From Aadella sp043822885 (GTDB taxonomy: Bacteria > Omnitrophota > Gorgyraeia > Tantalellales > Tantalellaceae), in assembly GCA_043822885.1 (NCBI GenBank), contig JBDRBI010000040.1, positions 1 to 17,989 on the forward strand: DNA of 17,989 bases. Direction: 5' to 3'. Below the pieces are notes generated by a model. That model was not told the origin of the DNA, did not search any database, and was given only the letters and a program-made list of their open reading frames with translations. The position numbers were made by a program, and so were the translations under genes. Shown here in pieces: positions 1-7,672 of the stretch (its first letter is position 1; the number at the start of each line of letters is the position of its first letter).

Positions 1-313
1 AAGGAAGACCAATAATGCCGGCGGGATAGAGGGCGGCGTGAGTAACGGAGAAGAGATACGTATCAGAGGTTTCATGAAACCCATAGCTACGCTGAATAAA
101 CCGCTGGACTCCGTAAATATAGATACAAAAGAAATATCCGCCGCGGCTGTGGAACGGTCCGATGTAACTGCGGTTCCCGCTTGCGGTGTAATAGGCGAAG
201 CGGTTGTGGCTATTGAAATGGCTTCATCATTTCTGGAGAAATTCGGCGGCGATTCCATGAAAGAGATAAAACGTAATTACGAAGGATATTTGAAGCAACT
301 GAATAATATGTAG
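1..313 (+). CDS. aroC: Chorismate synthase, C-terminal part (5' truncated by window edge)
   Basis: The open frame (codons from base 2) enters from the left edge and ends at TAG 311-313. Chorismate synthase converts 5-enolpyruvylshikimate-3-phosphate to chorismate using reduced FMN, the last step of the shikimate pathway. The visible part reads NNAGGIEGGVSNGE followed by IRGFMKPIATL, which matches the FMN/substrate-binding C-terminal region of the family (typically GG-SNGE then FKP--T). It then has the conserved ERSDVTAVPACGVIGEAVVA segment (ERHDpc..p-a--v-EaM in relatives). The real start is outside the window; the GTG at 38 is internal and not a start. The next gene is aroK, so two shikimate-pathway genes are adjacent. 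Identification is from recognised motifs and is firm despite truncation. Confidence 0.95.
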   Translation, partial: RKTNNAGGIEGGVSNGEEIRIRGFMKPIATLNKPLDSVNIDTKEISAAAVERSDVTAVPACGVIGEAVVAIEMASSFLEKFGGDSMKEIKRNYEGYLKQLNNM

Positions 314-462
314 AAGCACAAGAAGTCACCAGGTCACCATGTCACCCCCTCGGCTTTACTCGGGACAAGCAGGTCACCAGTGGATTGCTTGAAACCGGTG
401 ACTGGTGACTAGTGACTAGTGACTTGGTAGCTAGATTGTAAAGCTCGAATTATGGTAAAATT
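314..462 (+). repeat. aroC-aroK spacer: GTCACC repeats, inverted GGTGACT heptamer array
   Basis: Three GTCACC words at about 334-345 are followed by a CCCCTCGGCTT..CTCGGGACAAGC segment (about 345-370) that recurs at 13153-13180. Then comes a heptamer array, GGTGACT GGTGACT AGTGACT AGTGACT, at 397-424. GTCACC and GGTGAC are reverse complements, so the two halves can fold into a hairpin. No T-run follows, so it is not an obvious intrinsic terminator. No clear promoter is seen. Confidence 0.8.
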
Positions 463-978
463 ATGGATAATATCACGCTTATAGGGTTTATGGGAACGGG
501 GAAGACGGAGACGGCTAAAATGTTGGCGGTTCAAACGAACAGAAAGTATATAAGCGTTGACGACGCGATCGAAAAAAAAGAAGCTCAAAGTATAAGCGAT
601 ATTTTTCAGGACAAAGGCGAACCGTATTTCAGAAAAATAGAGAAGGAAACAATAAGAGAGATCAGCTCACATGACGGACAAGTTATAGATGCCGGAGGCG
701 GGGCAGTGCTGGATGAGGAAAATATGAAGAATCTTTCTTCTTGCGGCCTGGTCGTCTGCCTATGGGCAGAGCCTGAAGAGATCTACGAACGCGTAAAAAA
801 GGACACGCATCGGCCGCTTCTTAAGGCGGATGACCCTTTGAGAAAGATAAAAGATCTTTTAGAGAAACGCCGGCCTTTTTATAAAAAGGCGTCTATCCAT
901 ATTGATACAACAGGGATGCGCGTAAAAAGCGTGGCTAAGAAAATAAAGGAGATATTGGATGACAAAACAAATGTCTGA
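463..978 (+). CDS. aroK: Shikimate kinase
   Basis: This 171-aa protein is the normal length for the family and phosphorylates shikimate at the 3-OH using ATP, in the cytoplasm. The Walker A loop GFMGTGKT lies at residues 8-15. The substrate-binding SVDD acidic pair is at about 33-34. The FRKIE arginine is at about 57, the shikimate-binding GGG at 78-80, and the lid arginine in the HRPLL motif at about 117. The ATG at 463 is preceded only by a weak ribosome-binding sequence. Its last 20 bases overlap the next gene. It sits beside aroC, as in many bacteria where aroC-aroK-aroB cluster. All key residues seen are present. Confidence 0.95.
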   Translation: MDNITLIGFMGTGKTETAKMLAVQTNRKYISVDDAIEKKEAQSISDIFQDKGEPYFRKIEKETIREISSHDGQVIDAGGGAVLDEENMKNLSSCGLVVCLWAEPEEIYERVKKDTHRPLLKADDPLRKIKDLLEKRRPFYKKASIHIDTTGMRVKSVAKKIKEILDDKTNV

Positions 979-1969
979 TGACGACGCCCTGTTGGGAATA
1001 TTTTTTGAAAAAATTCTTGAAAATGCGGAAAAAAGTGTAATGGTCACCGATGAAAAAGGCGTGATAATGTTCATTAACGCAGAATTTAGGGACTTTTTTG
1101 ATGCTTCCAGGGGCGACACTATCGGAAAAGAGTGGATAGATCTCCTGGTTCCGCACGCAAAAAGAAAAGATATCAGCGTGATATTTGACAATATTAAGGC
1201 AGAAGAGATCCTTTCTAAATTCGATACACCTGTTATCGCGGCGGACGACATAATTAAATTTATGTCCTGGACAACCCTGCCTTTGAGAAAGGACGGTAAA
1301 AAGCTATATCTGTTTTTTGGAAGTGAAGAAAAATATCCTTCGGCCAGGAACGGAATAATGGAATATTCTTTGACTAAAAACCGGCTCAGTGAAGAATGCC
1401 GGGAAGTCGTAGATATTCTTTTCACAGCTTCTATGAAAAGTGAACCGGGAACAGCTTCTCATTCATCAAAAGTTATGCTTTTGTCCATTGCTTTGGCGAA
1501 AAAACTCAAACTGGGTAAGAAAAAAATAGAGAATATAAAAGTAGCCGCCTTATTGCATGACCTGGGTAAATTGGCCATAGACGGAAAAATATTATTCAAA
1601 AAAGGTAAACTTAACGAAGCCGAATATGATCAGATAAAAAATCATCCTGAATGGGGCGCTAAGATCGCGAGTTTTATATATTTTCTGCGGGATATTGTGC
1701 CTATTATGATCTGTCACCATGAGAATTATGACGGGACCGGGTATCCGAAAGGAAAAAGAGGAGAAGACATACCTATAGAATCCAGAATATTAAGTGTGGC
1801 GGATATCTATGAAGCTTTGACAGCGGACCGGCCTTATCGTGAAGGCTTCTTAAAAGAAGAAGCTGTAGCGATAATAAAAGGCGAAAGAGGACGAAAGCTC
1901 GACCCAAGAGTGACCGATGTGTTTTTAGAAATGCTTAGAAATAATGAAGTAGGTAAAGGCGATCTTTGA
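959..1969 (+). CDS. PAS domain-HD-GYP phosphodiesterase-like signalling protein
   Basis: This 336-aa protein has an N-terminal PAS-like sensor domain (about 15-125; VMVTDEKGVIMFIN is a typical PAS start) and a C-terminal HD-GYP domain (about 145-325). HD-GYP proteins hydrolyse cyclic di-GMP or related cyclic dinucleotides. The metal-ligand set is visible: H168, H200-D201 in LLHDLGK, H229 in NHPEWG, H253-H254, the DGTGYP signature at 258-263, and D282 in VADIYEALTADRPYR. No membrane segment or signal peptide is seen, so it is probably cytosolic. The start is ATG 959, with AAGGAG at 946-951 seven bases upstream; it overlaps the aroK end by 20 bp, suggesting coupled translation. The PAS ligand cannot be told from sequence. 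Confidence 0.9.
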   Translation: MTKQMSDDDALLGIFFEKILENAEKSVMVTDEKGVIMFINAEFRDFFDASRGDTIGKEWIDLLVPHAKRKDISVIFDNIKAEEILSKFDTPVIAADDIIKFMSWTTLPLRKDGKKLYLFFGSEEKYPSARNGIMEYSLTKNRLSEECREVVDILFTASMKSEPGTASHSSKVMLLSIALAKKLKLGKKKIENIKVAALLHDLGKLAIDGKILFKKGKLNEAEYDQIKNHPEWGAKIASFIYFLRDIVPIMICHHENYDGTGYPKGKRGEDIPIESRILSVADIYEALTADRPYREGFLKEEAVAIIKGERGRKLDPRVTDVFLEMLRNNEVGKGDL

Positions 1970-2850
1970 TGTCGTACGAAGAAAAGGAAAACATAAAGAC
2001 CGTAAGGATAGGGGATGAAATATATCCTGCGTCTTTAAAAGATATGTATGATCCGCCTAAGAAAATTTTCTATAAAGGAGAATTTTCAGCGACGGATGTC
2101 AAGGCCGTGGCTATAGTAGGAGCCAGACAGTGTTCTTTGTATGGGACGCGGATAGCCGAAAAATTCGGTTATGAACTTGCCGCAAAAGGCATAACCGTCG
2201 TAAGCGGTATGGCTAAAGGTATAGATTCCGCGGCGCATCGCGGCGCTTTAAACGCGGGGGGAAGAACGATAGCTGTAATGGGCAGCGGATTTAAACATAT
2301 ATATCCCGCCGGGTCAAAAGACCTATGTCACAAGATAAGCCGGCAGGGGGCGGTCATTACCGAGTTCGACCATGATATAGAACCTTCTAAATGGACTTTT
2401 CCCAAACGGAACAGAATAGTAAGCGGCCTTTCGAAAGGTGTTGTTGTAATAGAAGCGGGAGTGAGGAGCGGAGCGCTCATAACGGTAGATTTTGCGCTTC
2501 AACAGGGGAAAGAAGTATTTGCCGTCCCCGGACGCATAGATATGGCAACGTCATACGGCACAAACGCGTTGATAAAGACCGGAGCCAATCCCGTTACAGA
2601 CGTGGAAGATATATTAGAAATATTGGGATATGATGAGAAAGAGAAGAAGGGCTCCGGTGATAATGTGTTGGAAGATGAGGTTCTTATCTGTGACATTATC
2701 AAAAAAAAGTCGCCTGTTAGGATAGATCTTATATCAGAACTCGCAAAAATGGATGCCAACATTGTGTCAGGCATCTTATTGCGTCTAGAGATAAAAGGAA
2801 AAATTAAAGCATTACCGGGTAAGATGTATAAAAATTGTAAGGAGAAGTGA
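1969..2850 (+). CDS. dprA: DNA-processing protein DprA
   Basis: DprA (also called Smf) binds single-stranded DNA during natural transformation and loads RecA. The extended Rossmann fold is clear: VAIVGARQ near residue 47, SGMAKGIDSAAHRGAL near 80-95, MGSGFKHIYPAG, FPKRNRIVSGLSKGVVVIEA, then SGALITVDFALQQGKEVFAVPG. A C-terminal segment after about residue 225 resembles the DprA winged-helix domain. Length of 293 aa is normal for a form without the N-terminal SAM-like extension. I prefer ATG 1969, which shares one base with the preceding TGA, over the TTG codon just before it. The dprA-topA order is common in bacteria, and the short overlap with topA indicates co-transcription. Confidence 0.94.
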   Translation: MSYEEKENIKTVRIGDEIYPASLKDMYDPPKKIFYKGEFSATDVKAVAIVGARQCSLYGTRIAEKFGYELAAKGITVVSGMAKGIDSAAHRGALNAGGRTIAVMGSGFKHIYPAGSKDLCHKISRQGAVITEFDHDIEPSKWTFPKRNRIVSGLSKGVVVIEAGVRSGALITVDFALQQGKEVFAVPGRIDMATSYGTNALIKTGANPVTDVEDILEILGYDEKEKKGSGDNVLEDEVLICDIIKKKSPVRIDLISELAKMDANIVSGILLRLEIKGKIKALPGKMYKNCKEK

Positions 2851-4913
2851 TCCCACATATGCCGCTTAAAAAGAAACCCGCTAAAAAGAGCAATAAGAGT
2901 TTCAAATACTTGGTCATTGTCGAATCCCCGGCTAAATCCAAGACCATAAACAAGATATTGGGGAAGGATTATAAAGTTGTCGCCAGTATGGGGCATATAA
3001 TGGATCTGCCCTTATCTAAGATGGGAATAGATTTTGACAATGATTTTAATCCCGAATATGTGGTGATGAAAGGAAGGAAAAAATATCTTTCGGGTATTAA
3101 AAAAGACGCTAAAGGCACCGAAGCGGTATATCTCGCGGCTGACCCTGACAGGGAAGGTGAAGCGATATGCTGGCATCTTAAGAACCAATTGGAGAAAAAG
3201 GGGACCGATATATGCCGCGTCAGTTTTGATGAAATAACTTCTAAAGCCGTTTCCGCCGCATTCAAGAACCCCAGACAATTGGATATGAACAAGATAAATG
3301 CCCAGCAGGCAAGGCGTATATTGGACCGTATAGTCGGGTATTCGATCAGCCCGCTTTTATGGAAAAAGATCACGCGGGGCCTAAGCGCCGGAAGAGTTCA
3401 GTCGGTGGCGGTCAAACTTATAGTCGAAAGAGAGGAAGAAATACGGAGGTTCAAGCCTGAAGAATATTGGAGTTTGGACGCTATATTAAATAAAAAAGAA
3501 GCCAGTCCTAATATTCCTGACTTCACGGCTAAGCTGGTAAAATATAAAGGCGAAAAAATACAGATCACTAAAGAAAAAACCGTATCGGAGATGGTCGAGG
3601 ATATTGAAAAAGAGAAGTTCATCGTAAAAGATATCAGTCATAAGGATAAAAAGAGTTATCCCAGGTCACCTTACACTACCTCAGTTTTGCAGCAGGATGC
3701 GTTTAACAGGTTAAATTTTTCCGCTAATAAGACTATGAGTGTAGCTCAGAAATTGTATGAAGGCATCGAGCTTGGAGAGGAAGGAAGCGTAGGTCTTATC
3801 ACTTATATGCGTACGGATTCTGTGCGTATATCCGACGATGCTAGTCAGGAAGCAAGACAATACATAATGGATAAGTACGGTGAAAAATATTATCCGGCTA
3901 TCCCGCCTGTCTATAGATCTAAAAAAGGGGCGCAAGAAGCGCACGAGGCTATACGGCCCACATTGAATCTCAGGTCTCCGGACACTGTTCAAAAATACCT
4001 GAGTCCCGATGAGTATAAACTGTATAATCTCATATGGAAAAGATTTATATCAAGTCAGATGACCAGCGCGCTTTTCTCTGTTCTGGCTATCAATATTGAC
4101 GCGGGACTTTACAGGTTCCGTTCCGGAGGAGGAAGACTGATATTCGACGGTTTTCTGCGTCCATACAGGGATGACGGAGAAATAAGCCGGGAAATAGAAG
4201 AGATACCGCATCTTGAAATAGAAGAAGAGGTGGATCTTAAAAAACTTTTGCCCGAACAGCATTTTACAAAACCGCCTCCGCGTTATACCGATGCGTCGCT
4301 TGTAAAAGTGCTTGAAGACAAAGGGATAGGCAGACCCTCGACGTATGCTCCCACTATAAGGACCATAACACAGCGTAATTATATCAAGCGTCTGGCTAAA
4401 AGTCTCCAGCCGACGGATCTGGGCGAGCTGGTAAATAAAGCGTTGGTTGAAAATTTTCCTGATATTGTTGATGATGAATTTACCGCTAGAATGGAGAACG
4501 CGTTGGATGAGATAGAAGACGGCAAGGTCAAATGGGTATCGGTGCTGAAAGATTTTTATTCTTCTTTTTTGAAAACGCTTAATGTCGCTAAAGATAACAT
4601 GAAAGACGTAAAAAGGCAGGTATTAACGACAGAACAGACATGTCCTGAATGCGGACAACCTATGGTGGTTAAGTGGGGAAGAAGAGGACAGTTCTTGAGC
4701 TGTTTGGCGTTCCCTAACTGCAAATATTCACAATCTATTACCACCGGAGTAAAATGTCCTACGGAATCCTGCGAAGGTGAACTGGTTGAGCGTAAATCAA
4801 GACGCGGGGCGTTTTACGGGTGCACAAAATATCCCACATGTACATATACCACCAGAAAACTTCCCGCCGAGGAAGAGGCAAGCCCGGAAAACTCTCAAGC
4901 GGTAGAGGAATAA
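2847..4913 (+). CDS. topA: DNA topoisomerase I (type IA)
   Basis: The enzyme relaxes negative supercoils by nicking one strand through a 5'-phosphotyrosine link. Numbered from GTG 2847 (688 aa): TOPRIM domain about 20-135 with E26 in VIVESPAK and the DPDRE acidic pair D99/D101, then the catalytic Tyr320 in GLITYMRTDS. KGIGRPSTYAPTI lies in the later core. Two C-terminal four-cysteine zinc fingers begin at about residue 599 (CPECGQP) and in the last 60 residues (CPTESCEGEL..CTKYPTC). E. coli has more C-terminal fingers, so this is a shorter form. The start is ambiguous: GTG 2847 overlaps the dprA stop (GTGA), and in-frame ATG 2859 lies 14 bases after AGGAG 2840-2844. A start at 2859 would remove only four residues. 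Confidence 0.95.
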   Translation: MIPHMPLKKKPAKKSNKSFKYLVIVESPAKSKTINKILGKDYKVVASMGHIMDLPLSKMGIDFDNDFNPEYVVMKGRKKYLSGIKKDAKGTEAVYLAADPDREGEAICWHLKNQLEKKGTDICRVSFDEITSKAVSAAFKNPRQLDMNKINAQQARRILDRIVGYSISPLLWKKITRGLSAGRVQSVAVKLIVEREEEIRRFKPEEYWSLDAILNKKEASPNIPDFTAKLVKYKGEKIQITKEKTVSEMVEDIEKEKFIVKDISHKDKKSYPRSPYTTSVLQQDAFNRLNFSANKTMSVAQKLYEGIELGEEGSVGLITYMRTDSVRISDDASQEARQYIMDKYGEKYYPAIPPVYRSKKGAQEAHEAIRPTLNLRSPDTVQKYLSPDEYKLYNLIWKRFISSQMTSALFSVLAINIDAGLYRFRSGGGRLIFDGFLRPYRDDGEISREIEEIPHLEIEEEVDLKKLLPEQHFTKPPPRYTDASLVKVLEDKGIGRPSTYAPTIRTITQRNYIKRLAKSLQPTDLGELVNKALVENFPDIVDDEFTARMENALDEIEDGKVKWVSVLKDFYSSFLKTLNVAKDNMKDVKRQVLTTEQTCPECGQPMVVKWGRRGQFLSCLAFPNCKYSQSITTGVKCPTESCEGELVERKSRRGAFYGCTKYPTCTYTTRKLPAEEEASPENSQAVEE

Positions 4914-4914
4914 G

Positions 4915-5775
4915 GTGGAACGTTTCATAAAAAAATTTTTAGATTATCTTCATATCGAGAAGAATTATTCCGATCATACATTGCGCAATTACGGGTCTGA
5001 TCTGAAGGAACTCTTGTCTTTTGTGAAGAAAGAAGATCCTAAAAAGATAGATCATCTGGATCTCAGAAGGTTCTTGGCGGAGACCAGACACCGGGGATGC
5101 TCAAAACGTACCGTGGTCAGAAAATTAAGCGCCGTACGTTCTTTTTTTAGATTTCTTTTGAGAGAAAAATATGTGGAAAACGACCCTTCTCAAAGTATTT
5201 TTACGCCGAAAATAGATAAAAAACTCCCGGAATTTCTAGCTCCGGAAGAAACTTTAAAATTGCTGGGAACACCGAAAATAGATAATGTTATGGGACTCAG
5301 GGATAGGGCGATCTTGGAGGTGTTATATTCCACGGGTGTTCGTGTAAGTGAGCTGGTAGGGTTAAATATACGGGATATAGATCTTATATCCGGGGTCATT
5401 AAAGTGCGGGGGAAGGGTAAAAAAGAAAGGCTGGCTTTATTAGGTATGCCGTCACAGAAAGCCATAAGGACTTACCTGGAGAATAGAGGAGGGGATGATC
5501 AGGCGGTATTTTTGAATAAGAATAAAACGCGCCTTACGGATAGAAGCGTGCGCAGGATGATAGATAAGTACGTAAAGGAATGCAGTATAAAAAACAAAAT
5601 ATCCCCGCATTCTATCAGACATTCTTTTGCCACACATCTTTTGAATAACGGAGCGGATCTTAGAAGCGTGCAGGAACTATTAGGACACAAAAATCTTTCT
5701 ACTACACAGATATACACGCATATGGGTTCAAAACGTATAAGTGAGATGTATGCTAAGGCACATCCTAGGGCGTGA
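4915..5775 (+). CDS. xerC: Xer-family tyrosine recombinase
   Basis: A 286-aa tyrosine recombinase with an N-terminal SAM-like core-binding domain (about 1-90) and a C-terminal catalytic domain. The full catalytic set is visible: R143 in TGVRVSEL, K167 in RGKGKKER, H232 and R235 in HSIRHSFATHLL, H258 in LLGHKN and nucleophile Y267 in TQIYTH. Size and sequence fit housekeeping Xer proteins that resolve chromosome dimers at dif rather than phage integrases. XerC versus XerD cannot be settled here. The start is GTG 4915, with AGAGGA at 4904-4909 five bases before it and one base after the topA stop. The topA-xerC order is a known bacterial arrangement. Two large hairpins lie directly downstream. 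Confidence 0.9.
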   Translation: MERFIKKFLDYLHIEKNYSDHTLRNYGSDLKELLSFVKKEDPKKIDHLDLRRFLAETRHRGCSKRTVVRKLSAVRSFFRFLLREKYVENDPSQSIFTPKIDKKLPEFLAPEETLKLLGTPKIDNVMGLRDRAILEVLYSTGVRVSELVGLNIRDIDLISGVIKVRGKGKKERLALLGMPSQKAIRTYLENRGGDDQAVFLNKNKTRLTDRSVRRMIDKYVKECSIKNKISPHSIRHSFATHLLNNGADLRSVQELLGHKNLSTTQIYTHMGSKRISEMYAKAHPRA

Positions 5776-5828
5776 ATGATGAATAGTTTAAAGGTTCATA
5801 GTTGATAGTTCATGGTTCGTAGTGAATG
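5773..5828 (+). repeat. Heptamer array beginning on the xerC stop codon
   Basis: Counting in sevens from the stop TGA gives TGAATGA, TGAATAG, TTTAAAG, GTTCATA, GTTGATA, GTTCATG, GTTCGTA, GTGAATG. The last five units share an obvious consensus. The array is followed by the module TGACTGATGCGCTGATTG. Its reverse complement (GAACTATGAACTATCAACT type) recurs upstream of the glycosyltransferase starts at 13347 and 17777. Confidence 0.8.
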
Positions 5829-5864
5829 ACTGATGCGCTGATTGATACGGTTTATCTGGGTATA

Positions 5865-6046
5865 GCTAAAACTGTATGCCTGAATGAACAGTTGCGGTAT
5901 TTTAGTATTTTTATAATTTTTTAAGGGAAAGAGTGTAAAATACTGTTTGAGTCCGCCTAAGGCGGACGAGTTTATTTTACACCCCTTAAAAAGTTAGAAA
6001 AATACGTTAAAAAATACCGCTGTGAATGAAGGTATACAGTTTTAGC
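5865..6046. repeat. Large hairpin element, copy 1
   Basis: A 182-nt imperfect palindrome with nested stems. Basal stem GCTAAAACTGTAT (5865-5877) pairs with 6034-6046 and extends through GCCT/AGGT. A segment with two tandem G-A/A-G mismatches follows (GAATGA opposite GAATGA). Then GCGGTAT (5894-5900) pairs with ATACCGC (6014-6020). An asymmetric loop TAG opposite CGTTAA is next, then an AT-rich stem ending AAGGG/CCCCTT. GTGTAAAATA (5933-5942) pairs with TATTTTACAC (5973-5982). A loop CTGTTTGA opposite GAGTT follows, and the tip is GTCCGCC/GGCGGAC with loop TAA. It has no ORF. Copies at 6138 and 17483 share the loops and fold. Confidence 0.9.
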
Positions 6047-6080
6047 ATGTGTATGGCGCGCGAGAGAAGATAGAGGGAAG

Positions 6081-6111
6081 ACAATAGACCATAGACAATA
6101 GACCATAGACT
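6081..6111 (+). repeat. Heptamer array ACAATAG/ACCATAG
   Basis: ACAATAG, ACCATAG, ACAATAG, ACCATAG and ACT in exact period 7. The same family occurs after the genes ending at 14456 and 15638. As in those two places it is followed by the module TTGACTGATGTGC (6117-6129). Confidence 0.9.
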
Positions 6112-6137
6112 TGAAATTGACTGATGTGCGAATGTGT

Positions 6138-6330
6138 AACGGTACAAGTATTTGTTTGAGCGCATCGCAATTTTAGTTTTTTTATAACTTTTTAGGGGAA
6201 CATTGTTAAATGCTGTCCGAGCCCGAACACCTATAAAAAATGGTGAGAGCGAGTTCATTTAACACCCCTAAAAAGTTATAAAAAAACGTTAAGAAATTGC
6301 GTACGAGCGAAAATAAATACTTGTACCGTT
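6138..6330. repeat. Large hairpin element, copy 2 (diverged)
   Basis: A 193-nt palindrome of the same architecture as copies 1 and 3 but with different stem sequence. Basal stem AACGGTACAAGTATTT (6138-6153) pairs perfectly with 6315-6330. One tandem G-A/A-G site is kept, with GC/CG beside it where copies 1 and 3 have AT/TA. GCAATTT (from 6167) pairs with AAATTGC (to 6300). Loop TAG faces CGTTAAG. A 22-bp stem ends in AGGGG/CCCCT. GTTAAATG (6205-6212) pairs with CATTTAAC (6256-6263). Loop CTGTCCGAG faces CGAGTT, and the tip contains CACC/GGTG. Compensatory changes against copy 1 occur in nearly every stem. Confidence 0.88.
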
Positions 6331-6390
6331 GTGTAGGGAGATTGCTTCACTCACTACGTTCGTTCGCAATGACAGATTAAACGGTTAAAT

Positions 6391-7653
6391 ATGCGGATCA
6401 TATACGATTTATTTTTCATTCTTTTCAGTTTGGCATATATTCCCTATCTTTTGATAAAGGGTAAAGGGCATAAGGGGTTTTTTCAAAAATTCGGTATATT
6501 GCCTAAAAATGTCACTACAATTAAAAAGCCTGTATGGATACATGCCGTGAGTGTAGGGGAGGCGGTACTCGCGGTAAAACTCGCCGAAAGCATAAAGAAG
6601 AAGCAAAAAGATATACCGGTCATTATTTCCACAACTACATCTACCGGGAACAGTCTGGCGCGTAAAGCGGGAAAGGATGCCGCGGATCTGGTGTTCTATT
6701 ACCCGATAGATATAAGCTTTATCGTATCGCGTGTGGTCAAGATAATAGATCCGAGGGTATATGTGATGGTCGAGACAGAGCTATGGCCCAACTTATTGGA
6801 GACGTTCAGATCAAGAAAAGTACCCATTGTACTTGTGAACGGAAGAATATCCGATAATTCTTTCAAGAACTATCGGATGATAAAACCTATCATTAAGCGT
6901 ATTTTAAGGTGTATCGATCTTTTATGCATGCAGACCTCTCAGGATGCCGAAAGGATCAAAAAGCTAGGGGCTCGGGAAGAGGATGTTCGAGTTTCAGGGA
7001 ATATAAAATTCGACGAATACCTTCCGGATGGTGTTTCGGGGATAAAGAGGGAACTATTAGGTTTCAGAGAGAATGATAAAATAATAGTTGCCGGCAGTAC
7101 GCACTGCCCCGAAGAAAAAGAATTGATAAACATTTTTAAACAGCTCAGAAGCGAACATAAAGATCTGAAACTTATTATTGCTCCGAGGCATATAGAAAGA
7201 ACCGCCGAAATAAAAAAAGACGCGGAAAAACACGGTTTTAAATATCGGTTGTTCTCGGAAATGACGGGCGATCCCAAGAATGAAAACGCGGATATTCTGA
7301 TAATCGATACCATAGGCCGCCTTAAGGACATATACAGTTCAGCGGATATTGTTTTTATCGGCGGGAGCATAGCAAAAAGAGGCGGACAAAACCCAATTGA
7401 AGCGGCAAGATGGGGTAAACCTGTGATCTTCGGGCCGAATATGTTCAATTTTAAGGAAATGAGCGAAATATTTTTAGAACATGACGCGGCGATATGTATT
7501 AAAGGGACGGAAGATCTGAAAATGACGGTCTCCGGGCTTTTATCTGATCCGGAAAAATGTTCAAAGATATCAGAGAACGCCAGAGGAGTGATACGCGACA
7601 ATGCCGGAGCGCTTGATGGGACGATGGAATTGATAAGTAAATATCTGCTTTAG
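6391..7653 (+). CDS. waaA: Kdo transferase (3-deoxy-D-manno-octulosonic acid transferase)
   Basis: A 420-aa GT30 enzyme that adds Kdo from CMP-Kdo to the lipid A precursor on the cytoplasmic face of the inner membrane. An N-terminal hydrophobic anchor (about 4-22) precedes the GT30 domain. Visible motifs are IHAVSVGEA at 50-58, whose E57 matches the catalytic glutamate of the family, VMVETELWPNLL, VNGRISDNS, the nucleotide-binding GSTHCPEE, and near the C-terminus FIGGSIAKRGGQNPIEAA followed by GPNMFNF. Length is normal. The ATG at 6391 follows a palindromic repeat with no strong ribosome-binding site. It opens the LPS cluster and precedes lpxK. The stop TAG runs into a GCATAGA array. Confidence 0.95.
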   Translation: MRIIYDLFFILFSLAYIPYLLIKGKGHKGFFQKFGILPKNVTTIKKPVWIHAVSVGEAVLAVKLAESIKKKQKDIPVIISTTTSTGNSLARKAGKDAADLVFYYPIDISFIVSRVVKIIDPRVYVMVETELWPNLLETFRSRKVPIVLVNGRISDNSFKNYRMIKPIIKRILRCIDLLCMQTSQDAERIKKLGAREEDVRVSGNIKFDEYLPDGVSGIKRELLGFRENDKIIVAGSTHCPEEKELINIFKQLRSEHKDLKLIIAPRHIERTAEIKKDAEKHGFKYRLFSEMTGDPKNENADILIIDTIGRLKDIYSSADIVFIGGSIAKRGGQNPIEAARWGKPVIFGPNMFNFKEMSEIFLEHDAAICIKGTEDLKMTVSGLLSDPEKCSKISENARGVIRDNAGALDGTMELISKYLL

Positions 7654-7672
7654 AGCAGAGTGCGTGAGAAAC

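Larger units (their letters stand above)
5776..6390. other. 615-bp non-coding region: heptamers, two large hairpins, palindrome
   Basis: No credible protein-coding frame is present. In order it holds the heptamer array after xerC, hairpin copy 1 (5865-6046), an ACAATAG/ACCATAG array (6081-6111), the ATTGACTGATGTGCG module (6116-6130), hairpin copy 2 (6138-6330), and a degenerate palindrome of the GATTGCTTC..GCAATGAC type (about 6339-6374) just before waaA. I see no confident promoter for waaA, although one must lie here or the cluster is read from xerC. Confidence 0.85.

Noticed and set aside
859..1425. 188-codon minus-strand frame
   Set aside because: Antisense of aroK and the PAS-HD-GYP gene, with no recognisable domain.
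5881..6030. TGAATGAA at 5881-5888 and 6023-6030 as a target-site duplication
   Set aside because: Much of both motifs is also present in copy 3, so they belong to the element's paired G-A segment rather than to flanking DNA.
6939..7601. 220-codon minus-strand frame
   Set aside because: Antisense of waaA, whose coding frame has clear GT30 motifs; the antisense product has none.
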